Of a stretch of DNA of 39,409 bases, positions 30,310 through 39,409 are shown in pieces; the stretch's first letter is position 1, and each line of letters opens with the position of its first letter. Position numbers and translations under genes: made by a program. A model generated the notes under the pieces. The model was not told the origin of the DNA and did no database searches. It saw only the letters and a list, made by a program, of their open reading frames with translations. The DNA comes from Cladosporium sp. IMV 00045 (lineage: Eukaryota > Ascomycota > Dothideomycetes > Cladosporiales > Cladosporiaceae): positions 1 through 39,409 of the forward strand of contig MSJI02000280.1 in the NCBI GenBank assembly GCA_001931905.2, written 5' to 3'.

Positions 30310-30515
30310 GAGAGTTTCTGTTCTTATTCTTCCAAAGCGCGATTGCGGTTGTGGCATATGAGGCGCTGAATAAGAGAAGGAAGACATATTATTTGCTTCT
30401 TTCGGCTTGCGCATCAGAAGGAACCTCAAATCTGTCCAGCGAGAACGCTTAGATTGCGCTCCATAATTAAATCGCTCTCAATCATTTGGGGTATCAAATA
30501 TCTACAAAAATATGC

Positions 30516-31622
30516 TCAAAACTCGAGCTCCTCCACCTCCATCCCACACTCGATGCAACTCTTCTTCGTCATCCCCGTCTCGGGATTCTCCACGCTCCGT
30601 CCCCACTCATGCTCATGCTTTCCATTCCCAATCGCGTCTCCGAAATCTCCACCCCCGCCTGCCTTCCCCTTCTTGTACGCATCCACCCTCGTGCGCTTCT
30701 TCAGCTCGTTCAGCTTGCTCTTGAACTTCTTCTCTTTGCGCTCCTTCGTCTCTTTCTGCCGCCGCTCGAACTCCTCGTCCAGCGCCTCCGCGCTCCCCCA
30801 CTTCTTCTCGCTGAACGCGTATTCCTCCACCTGCCACCGCATGAACAGCATCATGTTGTTCCACGTGCTTTTGTGCGGGTTGGGCTTCTCCATGCGCGGC
30901 AGCAGGTTTTCGTCCCGCAGCTCAGGGTCCGTCAGGAGGTAGTCTTCCTTCGCCTCCGTTTTGGTGAGCAGGCTGTATTTTTCGGGGAACTTCTCTTTGC
31001 AGGTATGGCACACTTGGCATTGCAGGTGCTCGTCGAACTGCCAGTCGATCTCCAGGCTGCTGCATTCCCGGCACTTTTTCCGGTCCGCGTCCAACACCGA
31101 CAAACCCGGTTCGTACGGGCCTTCGCGCCGCTCGCGCAGTTTCTTGCGCAATTGCTGTTGCTCCCACTCTTTCAAGCTCATGTTGGCCGGTTTGCCGCTG
31201 TCGTCGGGTGCGTGTAGCGTTCGGTTGCCAGGATCGTCTTCTTGCGTCATGAACCCGCCTTTCGTGTCGGTCATTTTGCTGAAGTCGTATTCGACGAATT
31301 TCTGGAACTTCCGCGCTGGTCGTATGCCTGTGTCTGCTGTTGAGGCGAGGCCATTATTGCTGCTGGTTGCGCGAGCGTCGCGGTTCGTCGAGGGGATGGG
31401 TTCTGGTGCTGGCCTCTTTTGACCGGCTGCCGGTGATGATTGAGCATTTTGGGAGCGGGTCGTGCGGACCTGTTGTTTTTGTTGCTGCTGCTCTTGGTGT
31501 TGAGATCGGAGGGCTTTGGCTCGTAGTCGTGCTTCTTCCATGCGTCGAACTTGTTCGGGCGTGATGGGCGGGTTGTTCGCGGGTGGCCGTGGTGGCGTGG
31601 TTGGTCTTGAGGTGTCTGCCAT
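30516..31622 (-). CDS. RAD14: Nucleotide-excision-repair damage-recognition protein RAD14 (XPA homologue)
   Basis: Binds damaged and kinked DNA and organises the excision-repair pre-incision complex in the nucleus. Single exon, 368 aa. The N-terminus is disordered and includes a Gln run (about 41-51). The central zinc finger uses Cys184 and Cys187, then Cys205 and Cys208 (an additional Cys at 202), followed by the DNA-binding LLTKTEAKEDYLLTDPEL (about 218-235) and NPHKSTWNNMMLFMRWQVEE. A Lys/Glu-rich long helix (about 280-312) follows. The last residues, HEHEWG...CIECGMEVEELEF, match the C-terminal CxxCGxE motif that XPA uses for partner (TFIIH) binding. The start at 31622 is the first ATG of the frame. 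Confidence 0.95.
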   Translation of the reverse strand: MADTSRPTTPPRPPANNPPITPEQVRRMEEARLRAKALRSQHQEQQQQKQQVRTTRSQNAQSSPAAGQKRPAPEPIPSTNRDARATSSNNGLASTADTGIRPARKFQKFVEYDFSKMTDTKGGFMTQEDDPGNRTLHAPDDSGKPANMSLKEWEQQQLRKKLRERREGPYEPGLSVLDADRKKCRECSSLEIDWQFDEHLQCQVCHTCKEKFPEKYSLLTKTEAKEDYLLTDPELRDENLLPRMEKPNPHKSTWNNMMLFMRWQVEEYAFSEKKWGSAEALDEEFERRQKETKERKEKKFKSKLNELKKRTRVDAYKKGKAGGGGDFGDAIGNGKHEHEWGRSVENPETGMTKKSCIECGMEVEELEF

Positions 31623-32714
31623 AATTGATGTTCTTCGCTGTTATCAAGGGGGAAGAGCCGCTGTCCGCTATATGTTAACCCGAAGTCTTCGAATGAGATG
31701 TAACGAGTGTAGTGGCGTGCGCAACGACGTGTATAATCAGCACAAATGATTTGAGCAGAGGTCTAAGAAGTGACGACATCCGAGGCAGGCTCCAGTCCCG
31801 CGCGCGTGGGCTGCCGCTGGAGCGGGCCGGCACCAGGGTCCGCGCCCAGAACATGGGTTTTGGATTACCACGTGACAGGTGATCACTCCAACGTATATCC
31901 ATTTCTGAATGACCACATCCTGCTATGATCATCAAGTAAAATACATCAATGCATACGGCATTGGAGCACTAGTGAACGCTCATTTTTGTCGCTCCTCTGG
32001 AACCTTACAGCAAGAAGCAAAGACCTCCTTGCGCATGGAACTATCGCAAAGCCGCCATACCCTTGATGTCAGGCCTGCATTACAGTACCATGGAGATCTT
32101 AGAACAAGAACACGGTGCTCAAAATCAAAGCCGGACGTGGTAATATGGTCTAAGTTTACTGGGGAATACCCCTCGAAAGAAGCTCCAAGACCTGGTGCCG
32201 GGCAAAGGAAGCTCGCAATCACAACTCGAGATGGCGACTTCATCAATTCGGGAACTTGATCCAATGACAGCGCCTGGAGCTTGACGTGCTCACTACTCTC
32301 GCTTGACAATATGCAAAGCTCACTTGATGCTTGAATTGGTTGATCAAATATCCGTTCATACCCTAACGACAACCGATGCGAGAAATATCTCATCCAATGA
32401 ACCCGATTCTGTCTCTTGGCTTGCACTCTGACATTATCCACCCTCTTTTGAACCAGCATTTCAAGCCGCGAGTAATGCGACTGGCCGTCGATAGAACGGC
32501 TAATGGTTGCCCTTCCGATGCGTATCGTTACATATGTCGTGCTCCGACAATCGGAGGATCGATGCGGGTCTCAACATGTAAGCAGTCTTGGTGCTTCTAC
32601 ATTGCTATATCCGCATGGCAAGATGTGTTATAAACTTTGAAGCTGCTGTTGCTCCATATTTGTTCGCAGGTCATACTTGATCAGATTGATACTCACTCTT
32701 TCCACCCACCAGCA
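31623..32714. other. Divergent intergenic region, RAD14 / Dal5-type permease
   Basis: About 1.1 kb with no supported gene. Open frames on both strands are short and motif-free. It should contain both promoters. Confidence 0.45.
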
Positions 32715-34531
32715 ATGTCAGACACCAAAAACGGGCTGGTAACCACTGAACCGACAAGCAGCACTCTCGACGATGGTCAAGGCAAGAGGCTCGAATCTGC
32801 AGATGGCAAGAGCACCAAAATCACTCTAGCACAGAGAGGCGATCAGGTGACCCAAGATGCGGACGACGAGTCAACAGAAGCAACTCTGATACGCGACCGG
32901 ACACTTCTTTCAGCACAGGAAGAGGAAGCATTGCTGCGGCGTATCGACTGGCGAATCATGACCATTTGCTCGCTGCTGTTTCTAATGAAGAACATTGACG
33001 CCGACAATATTTCCAACGCCCGCATCATGAACAAAGGCACAGATCGTAACATCATGACGCAGTTGAACATGACTTCGGACGAGTACAATCTTTTGAATGT
33101 TTTGTACTACGTATATTCAGCTTCTGCATGCAAGGGGAACGAGGGGAGCTGACCTGATACTAGGTCCCATACATTGTCTTCGAAGCTCCATCCAACTTGC
33201 TCTTGAAGAAGGTCAGACCTAGCATGTGGCAATCGAGAATCATGATTTCTTGGGGTATTGCTTTGCTCGCTCATGTTGGAGTGAGCAACAAAGAAGGTAT
33301 TTATGCGACTAGATTTCTCCTTGGTTTGGTAAGAGACACGCTTCCTTCAGTATAACGGGGTCAGCCCTGACGATTACTACAGTTCGAGGCGGGAATGTTC
33401 CCTGGCGTCATCCTACAGATGTCTTACTGGTACAGACCGGACGAGATGTCAATGAGACTCCTTTATTTCTGTATGTCCTACAACTGAAGGCTGCAGGTAT
33501 GCCTTGCTAACACCGTTAACAGATGTGCTGGGAAATTTGTCCGGCGTCTTCAGCGGTCTGTTGGCCTACGCGTTCGACACTGTCTCTGGTTCGGCAAGCC
33601 TGAGTGGATGGCAGTACTTATTCCTTTTCGAGGGATTGCTTACTGTCGTCTTCGGTGTTGCCGTCATGTTTATCCTTCCTGATTGTGAGTCTCCATTATC
33701 CCTAACCGTTGCCACCAGGCTGACCAGAACGCAGTTCCACCGACTGCCAAATGGCTCACGGAGAAAGAGAAACGATTCATCCAAGCCCGTCTTCCGCCCA
33801 ATGCTCCCCGTGCTGCCGAGCAAGACTTCAACTTAAGCGAGATCTGGGATTCCCTCAAAGACAAGAGACTCTGGCTGTTCACTTTGATCTGGGCGACCTT
33901 CACCGTAGGAAGCTCTGGCGTTCGATTCTTCCAGCCGACAATCATCGCTGGGCTCGGTTACACCAGCATTGCGCAAGCGCAGCTGCTCAATCTACCGATA
34001 TCAATCCTCGCTATCGTGGTGATAGGCGTGACGGGTTTCTTCGCAGACAATGCCAGGCTTCCTCGACCCGTATACCCACTTGGGATCTTCGTCATCATTC
34101 TAGCCTGCTACGCTGTGATGGTTGTCTTCCCATCCAACGGGGCCGTCTACGCCGCGACTCTGATAGGGAATGCCTGTACCGCCAGCTTCTTTCCCCTGAT
34201 GTGGCCCTGGCGGGTCCAGACGACTTCTCGCGCGACCGGGTCTGCTTTCAGCATCGGCTTTGTTAACAGCTATGGCCAGATAGGCGGTGCGATTGGACCT
34301 CAGATTTTCAAGTCAAAGTATGCACCAAGATATCAAGAAAGCTTCGCTAGTGCCATGGGCCTTGTGGGTGCTTGTTCTTTGGTTACTCTCTTGACGTGGT
34401 GGGTTACCAGGCAGACTGAAAGTGATACTAGGAGGGTCAAGAGAGCGAGGATTGAGGCTGAGAAGAAGAATCTGGCTGTTGTTGATGATGTTGTCGATCG
34501 AGACTTGCGGAAGGGTCGGTCGGGAGTGTGA
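32715..34531 (+). CDS. Dal5-type anion:cation symporter (allantoate permease family MFS)
   Basis: Plasma-membrane proton symporter of the large fungal allantoate/nicotinate/pantothenate-type family; the substrate cannot be read from sequence. Five exons (32715-33110, 33164-33328, 33383-33470, 33523-33684, 33735-34531) with four GT-AG introns of 50-54 bp give 535 aa in one frame. Diagnostic segments are LLRRIDWRIM before helix 1, DADNISNARI, the spliced LYYVPYIVFEAPSNLLLKK, MISWGIALLAH, FEAGMFPGVILQMSYWYR followed by the spliced YFYVLGNLSG, and LPDFPPTAKWLTEKE after helix 6. Twelve membrane segments are expected. N- and C-terminal tails are hydrophilic. A monooxygenase gene follows on the same strand, which hints at uptake of that enzyme's substrate. 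Confidence 0.92.
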
Positions 34532-35303
34532 TGAGCCCGCCTCTCTGTGAGGTCGAAATCGAAGCGATCGGAATCTGTTGATGCACTGCAGCATTGATTC
34601 ATGGTTTCGAATCCGCTCTTTCGACCACAGAAATTGGTTCAGGGTACCCGAAAATTTATAGCGCTTGCACAGGAAATGCAGAGAATTGATGGAGCCCGCT
34701 CTAGCATTCTCCCCTATTTTCCAGTCTCCGTATGTCTGCAGTGGAATATGGGCGTGGGAGAGGCTATTCGTTGTCTTGAGAAGCGTGTTCGATTGCACCT
34801 GAGAAGATCTTGCATTTTCCCACTTCTTAAGCAGTTATCATACTCGACTTTCAACGTCCTAAAATTTCTGGCACTTGCTAATAGAACGTTTGATTGGTAT
34901 CAGTCTCGGGATAGGTCGTGCACGAAGCCTCATACCCTTTGCATCCAGGCCATCGCCGTGTTCTTAGACCTTCAACGTTACAGCAACAGAATCGTCAAGT
35001 TTGGCGTTCCTGATCAGATCTGTTCGCAGAACCCCGGGAAAATATTCATTGATGCTTCACAGCTCAAGACGTTTCCCAACACAGTTCCTCCATCGTGTCA
35101 TCTTGAAGGAATGACGTGCTCGTATGTTCATGCAAGCTGACTTGCGTGCTTGCAGGCCTAGCTTTCACCACCACGTGTGGATCCATTAGCTTCCGACAAA
35201 GGACGTATCATCACACGTGCGTGGGAGAGATCTTACTACATAACACAGTCTTGTTTCAAAGTGTTTGGATCATTGCTCGTATATCAGTCTCTCCTCAAAC
35301 AAA
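34532..35303. other. Intergenic region, permease to monooxygenase
   Basis: 772 bp, no supported gene. A 179-codon open frame on the plus strand (34601-35140) has no recognisable motif and unusual composition, and is probably chance. Promoter of the monooxygenase is expected here. Confidence 0.45.
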
Positions 35304-36926
35304 ATGTCGAGTAACGAAGGGTTACAAATCGGAGCCGCAAGCTCGACGAACGGCAATGGATCGTCTAAGAGAAAACAGATTCTTCTCAATGCTTTTGACA
35401 TGAGCACGATTGGTCATCTCTCTCCCGGACAATGGAAAGATCCGGAAGACAAGAGTGCAACAAAGACAGGACTGGATTATTGGATTAACCTGGCAAAGGT
35501 CCTGGAGCGCGGCGACATCAACGCTCTCTTCCTGGCTGACACATACGGTGGCTACGATACGTACAACGACAGCCTGGACGATTGTATTCGAAGGGCAGCG
35601 CAATGGCCAATGACAGACCCATCGATCCCCATCTCCGCCATGGCGGCTGTGACCAAGAATCTGGCTTTTGGAATCACAGCATCAACGTCGTTCGAACCAC
35701 CCTTCCTCCTTGCAAAACGATTCTCGACGCTCGATCATCTCACCAACGGTAGAATTGCATGGAACGTAGTCACTTCTTGGAAGAAAGCAGCCTTCAAAGC
35801 AATCGGCATCGACACTCCCATCGAGCACGACGAGCGCTATCTCCAAGCAGACGAGTACCTCAGAGTCCTTTATAAGCTATGGGAAGGCTCGTGGAGCGAC
35901 GAAGCAACGATCAAAGATCGGGAAAATGATGCTTTCTTCGACCCCGACAAGATCCGCACCATCAACCACCATGGCAAATACTACGATCTGGAAAGCCGCC
36001 ACATCACCAGCCCTTCACCGCAGCGGACTCCGTTCCTCTTCCAAGCCGGCACGAGCGCAGCGGGCTCGACTTTCGCCTCCAACCACGCCGAAGCAATCTT
36101 CGTCTCCTCGCACAGTCCCGCTGTTCTCAGACCAAAAGTAGACAACATCCGGCGCCTGGCAAAAGAACAAGGCCGCGATTCATCCTCAATCAAAATCTTC
36201 GCAACTTTCACTCCCATCCTGGGCCGCACGGACGAAGAAGCCCAGGCGAAACTCAAGCGCCATCTGAGCCACGCGTCGACGATCGGTGGACTTGTCCTCT
36301 TCTCAGGATGGACGGGCATTGATATCTCCAAGATTCCGTTGGATCAGAAAATCACCGCTTCGGATTCCAAGGAGGCGAATAAAGTCACTTCCATCTTGTC
36401 TGCTTTTACCACTACCAGCAAGGAGGTTCCTGAGTGGACTCCGCGAGTGGTGGCGGAGAAGGCCTCGATCGGTGGCCTTGGTCCTGTTGGTGTGGGAACC
36501 GCGGCGACGGTTGCGGATGAGTTGGAGCGCTGGATTGAGGAGGGGGATCTTGACGGTTTCAATCTGGCTTATGTGACTACTCCGGGGACGTTTGAGGATG
36601 TGGTCGATTTGTTGGTTCCTGAGCTGAGGAGGAGGGGACTGTATCCGGAGAAGATTGAAGACGGGCTGACGGCGAGAGAGAAGGTTTATGGGAGAGGTCA
36701 GGCGGGTTTGAGGAGTGACCATGCGGGTAGCAAGTATAAATACGAGGTCTACGAGGAGGAAATACCTTACTCGCGGCCCGGAAAGACAACATCAGGGGAG
36801 GTGGACTCTCCGAGCAAAGAGGATCCTGACGCATCTCGACACAGACTGGCGGCGGAGGCGATTGCTTCGACCCCAGGGGCTGAAGCGATCCATGCCAGTT
36901 TGCAGATCGTGCCATCTGTGTGGTGA
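35304..36926 (+). CDS. Flavin-dependent monooxygenase, luciferase-like NtaA/SnaA/DszA type
   Basis: TIM-barrel FMNH2-dependent monooxygenase of the group that oxidises nitrilotriacetate, alkanesulfonates or sulfur heterocycles using reduced flavin from a separate reductase. Single exon, 540 aa from the ATG at 35304, which follows an A-rich context (CAAAATG); an ATG at 35265 is an alternative. Landmarks are QILLNAFDM (about 25-33), FLADTYGGYDTYN (76-88), FEPPFLLAKRFSTLDHLTNGRIAWNVVTSW (130-159; the hallmark), TPFLFQAGTS and the C-terminal GFNLAYVTTPGTFEDVVDLLVPELRRRG. At 540 residues it is longer than bacterial members (about 450), owing to a polar ~20-residue N-terminus and a ~60-residue tail. 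Its natural substrate is unknown; the preceding organic-anion permease suggests a small acid. Confidence 0.88.
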   Translation: MSSNEGLQIGAASSTNGNGSSKRKQILLNAFDMSTIGHLSPGQWKDPEDKSATKTGLDYWINLAKVLERGDINALFLADTYGGYDTYNDSLDDCIRRAAQWPMTDPSIPISAMAAVTKNLAFGITASTSFEPPFLLAKRFSTLDHLTNGRIAWNVVTSWKKAAFKAIGIDTPIEHDERYLQADEYLRVLYKLWEGSWSDEATIKDRENDAFFDPDKIRTINHHGKYYDLESRHITSPSPQRTPFLFQAGTSAAGSTFASNHAEAIFVSSHSPAVLRPKVDNIRRLAKEQGRDSSSIKIFATFTPILGRTDEEAQAKLKRHLSHASTIGGLVLFSGWTGIDISKIPLDQKITASDSKEANKVTSILSAFTTTSKEVPEWTPRVVAEKASIGGLGPVGVGTAATVADELERWIEEGDLDGFNLAYVTTPGTFEDVVDLLVPELRRRGLYPEKIEDGLTAREKVYGRGQAGLRSDHAGSKYKYEVYEEEIPYSRPGKTTSGEVDSPSKEDPDASRHRLAAEAIASTPGAEAIHASLQIVPSVW

Positions 36927-37346
36927 GTAATCGTTAGAAGTATGCAACTTTCGCATGACACACTGTCGTAGGAACTTCCAAGAGTAAATAAAACTTTCAA
37001 GAGTAATGACCACTTCACGTTTGTGGTGCTTTTGACCAAGAGCAGGCTAGTGTACACGATTGAACTTACTTGAGAGCAGCATACGCAGCTTGTAGAAGCC
37101 ACGGCTGCCCTCCTTAACAGAAAAAAGAAAAAAGAGCCAAATGTCCCCCGCCCTTGGTCAGTAACTGTGTGAATTTTTCCTCAGCATTTTTTCCTCAGCC
37201 GTCAAGAAGAAGTGACAAAGACCATGCTCGGTCCCATTGGATCGCTGCACTGAGCAACGCCAGCCATGTCTCCCAAGCCCCCAACGGAAGGAGAGGCTTT
37301 GGCTTCCTCAGATGAACCGTTTGCTCAGGCTGCTCGGTGCGGAATA
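36927..37346. other. Convergent 3' region, monooxygenase / HRP1
   Basis: 420 bp between two stop codons. No gene or strong terminator structure was identified. Confidence 0.4.
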
Positions 37347-38794
37347 CTACTTCGCATTGTTGCGCCCGTACGGATCGAAGCGTCCACCGCCGCGTCCTCC
37401 ACGTCCTCCACCACGGTAGTTGGAGCCCGGCATGCCGGCGTTCTTAGGTCCAGTCGGGGCGTTGGCAGGGGCATTACCCGGGGTACCAGAGCCGCCGCGC
37501 TGAGGGCCACCGCCGGCAGCGCCTCCACGACCGCCGCCGCCGCCGCGGCCTGCGAATCCACCGCGGTTGTTGTTGTTCATGCCGGCCGGCGCAGGCACGT
37601 CGTCGTACATGCCATCCCAGGCGTTGCCGCCGTTGAAGTTCTGACCCTGCATGCGCGCCATCTGCTGGCGTTCGTACTTCTGCTGTTCGAACTGCATCTG
37701 CTCCTGCGCGTTGTAGCCGGCCTGCATGCCTTGGCCACCGGCGCCCGGACCGGGAGAAACGGAGCCTGACATGCCGCCTGGGTAACCGCCCTGCATCTGT
37801 TGCGGCATCTGCTGCTGCATCTGCTGAGGCATTTGCTGGCCCATCTGCTGCATCATCTGAGGACTCATGCCGCCGTTGCCGCCCGCCTGGCCGCGGCCCA
37901 TGTTGGCCATCATCTGTTGCATCATCTGCGGGTTCTGTTGCATAGCAGCCATTTGGTTCATGGGGTTCATGCCACCAGGCATACCACCGCCTGCAGCCAT
38001 GTTGTTCTGCATCGCCATGCTGAACATCTGTTGGAAGCGGGCCATGTACTGCGCCATCATGGCCTGACTGATGTTATTAGCTCCAGCGGCCTGGGCAGCC
38101 TGGTCCTGCTGAGCACCGAAGTTGGCCTGCTGGCCGCCACCTCTGCCAGCGCCACCGAAGCGGTTATTGCGACCGCCGCCGCCCTCCTCGCGCAGGTTAC
38201 CGCGTGGCTCGGCGCGCTTGACTTCAATGGGCTTGCCGTGGATGGCGAGAGGCTGGGAGAGAGCGCGCTCGACGGCATTGTCGTCGTCGAAGGTGACGAA
38301 GCCGAATCCACGCGGGCGGCCGGTGTCTTTGTCCATCATGAGCGTGCAGTCGAGCACGTTGCCGAACTGGGCGAAGAATTGACGGAAGTCCGTCTCGGTG
38401 GCCTCCTGGCTCACACCTCCGACGAAGATCTTGGAAGTCTTCTCCTGCTCATCGCGCGGAATGGCGCGCTTGGGGTCGATCTGGGTCTGTGTGAGTACGA
38501 TGTTGTGTGGGTATGGTAGTTGCTGTTGAACACTTACGAGTTTACCGTCGAGCAGGTGCTCCTTCACCATGACGACGTTGACGACCTTGGGATCCTTGAA
38601 GGTGAGGAAACCGAAACCACGCGAGCGGCCAGTAACCCCATCGCGCATGACCGTGCATTCCGTGACCTCTCCGAATTGAGTGAAATAGTCCTTGAGGGAT
38701 TCTAGACGAGTCGTTAGAAGATGTAATCTGAGTTTGGAGATGGGGAAGCTTACGATCTGTGGTCTCCCAGTTGAGGCCGCCGATGAACATTTTG
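37347..38794 (-). CDS. HRP1: HRP1/Nab4-type RNA-binding protein, 5' end incomplete
   Basis: Nuclear hnRNP-like subunit of cleavage factor I used in mRNA 3'-end formation and export. Exons 38794-38754, 38701-38538 and 38480-37347 are joined by 52-bp and 57-bp GT-AG introns. RRM1 holds RNP2 MFIGGL and RNP1 RSRGFGFLTF; RRM2 holds RNP2 IFVGGV and RNP1 RPRGFGFVTF; the linker DPKRAIPRDEQEKTSK is family-typical. About 280 residues of Gly/Met/Gln/Asn-rich low-complexity sequence follow, with QM-rich runs and RGG-type repeats, ending FDPYGRNNAK. The likely acceptor (GCTAAC...ACAATAG) just before CAAAATG suggests an upstream exon encoding the usual acidic N-terminus; I could not find it within 38795-39409. 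If translation starts at the ATG at 38790, the protein has 444 residues and begins inside RRM1's first strand. Confidence 0.9.
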
Positions 38795-39409
38795 CTATTG
38801 TCCAATGTTAGCTACGTACATCTCGCGCAAAAACATAAAGAAAGCCTCGTTTAGCGTGCGTGCAAGTGGTCTGGTTGATCGAAGCATTGTTGACATCCAG
38901 GGGCGTGGTCGTTCTTGCCACAAGAGGAGCAAATTCCGGGTGGCTTGCTCGATTCCCTCACGATAATACCGAGACGCGAGAGGATTACGGCATCTCCAGC
39001 AGCACCCGACCCTAACGCTGCACGTCGTACGTGTGTGCGGGAGAGGTCGACGAAGAGGCGTACGCCCGGCCATGCATGCACGTTCTGGAATTTGCACAAG
39101 CATGGCGCAGGGAGTCGGGTTTGCTCGCCCACCAATGCCATCAAAATATATCCAAGAGAGCTGCGCAAAGAAGCGCAAGCAAGCTGAGACAGACAGGATG
39201 TGATGCTGCGCGTGTGCTGCGTTGTACGGAGCTGCATGCTTGCTGGCCACTCAAAATGAGTGACTCAACTGAAGTATATCCACTATCTTCTCATCTGCTT
39301 GCTAAGTAGCTGCGGTTATCGACTTGAAGCTATGGGTGCTGAGAAGGTATTCGACTGTCCAGAGACCAGGTTCTGCACGTTCCCCACGTGCGAGCAAAAT
39401 GTGTATCAA
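38795..39409. other. Right edge upstream of HRP1
   Basis: Probably an intron and/or promoter of HRP1. Open frames on both strands (up to 151 codons) have no recognisable motif. The expected acidic first exon of HRP1 may lie further right, outside the window. Confidence 0.4.

Noticed and set aside
34601..35140. 179-codon plus-strand frame between permease and monooxygenase
   Set aside because: No recognisable domain, odd composition, and it sits where the monooxygenase promoter is expected.
37800..38519. 239-residue plus-strand His/Leu-rich frame opposite HRP1
   Set aside because: Antisense image of the QM-rich domain; no independent motif.

Overview
The window is a gene-dense nuclear segment of a filamentous ascomycete (Pezizomycotina). 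The evidence is short introns of mostly 50-82 bp with GTNNGT donors, compact intergenic spaces, and a fungal gene set (NHX1, Pho88/SND3, Get5, RAD14, CWC27, HRP1/Nab4, S1/P1 nuclease, Dal5-type permease). A Dothideomycete is plausible, but that is an impression and not a demonstrated placement. I found no convincing rRNA, tRNA, CRISPR or transposon.

Layout. At 0.5-6.0 kb a vacuolar/endosomal Na+/H+ exchanger (minus) and a sucrose/alpha-glucoside permease of the SLC45/GPH type (plus) diverge from a repeat-bearing 1.2-kb promoter region. At about 6.6-17.2 kb lies a direct tandem segmental duplication. Each unit carries the same three genes in the same order and orientation: a small membrane protein (minus), an unrecognised Ser-Pro-rich coiled-coil protein with a Cys/His-rich C-terminus (plus), and arginase (minus). 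The two arginases are identical over all 323 residues although their coding DNA differs at about 42 sites, so every difference is synonymous. The unknown protein has diverged much more. A 20-bp run of N lies at the unit junction.

From 17.9 to 25.6 kb come an Mtf2-like mitochondrial protein, Erv1 sulfhydryl oxidase, an HD-domain cyanamide-hydratase-like protein, a BRCT-domain protein and a CWC27-type cyclophilin. Four of these five have one apparent single-base frameshift each. From 25.9 to 38.8 kb come Get5, a secreted S1/P1 nuclease, SND3/Pho88, RAD14/XPA, a Dal5-type anion permease, a flavin-dependent monooxygenase of the NtaA/SnaA/DszA type, and the RNA-binding protein HRP1, whose 5' end is unresolved.

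How the genes relate. Most are unlinked housekeeping genes. Notable groupings are the repeated arginase plus unknown-protein module, the head-to-head pair of two mitochondrial proteins (Mtf2-like and Erv1), and the co-oriented permease plus monooxygenase, which could be a small catabolic unit. The best candidate for something undescribed is the duplicated Ser-Pro/coiled-coil/Cys-His protein family.
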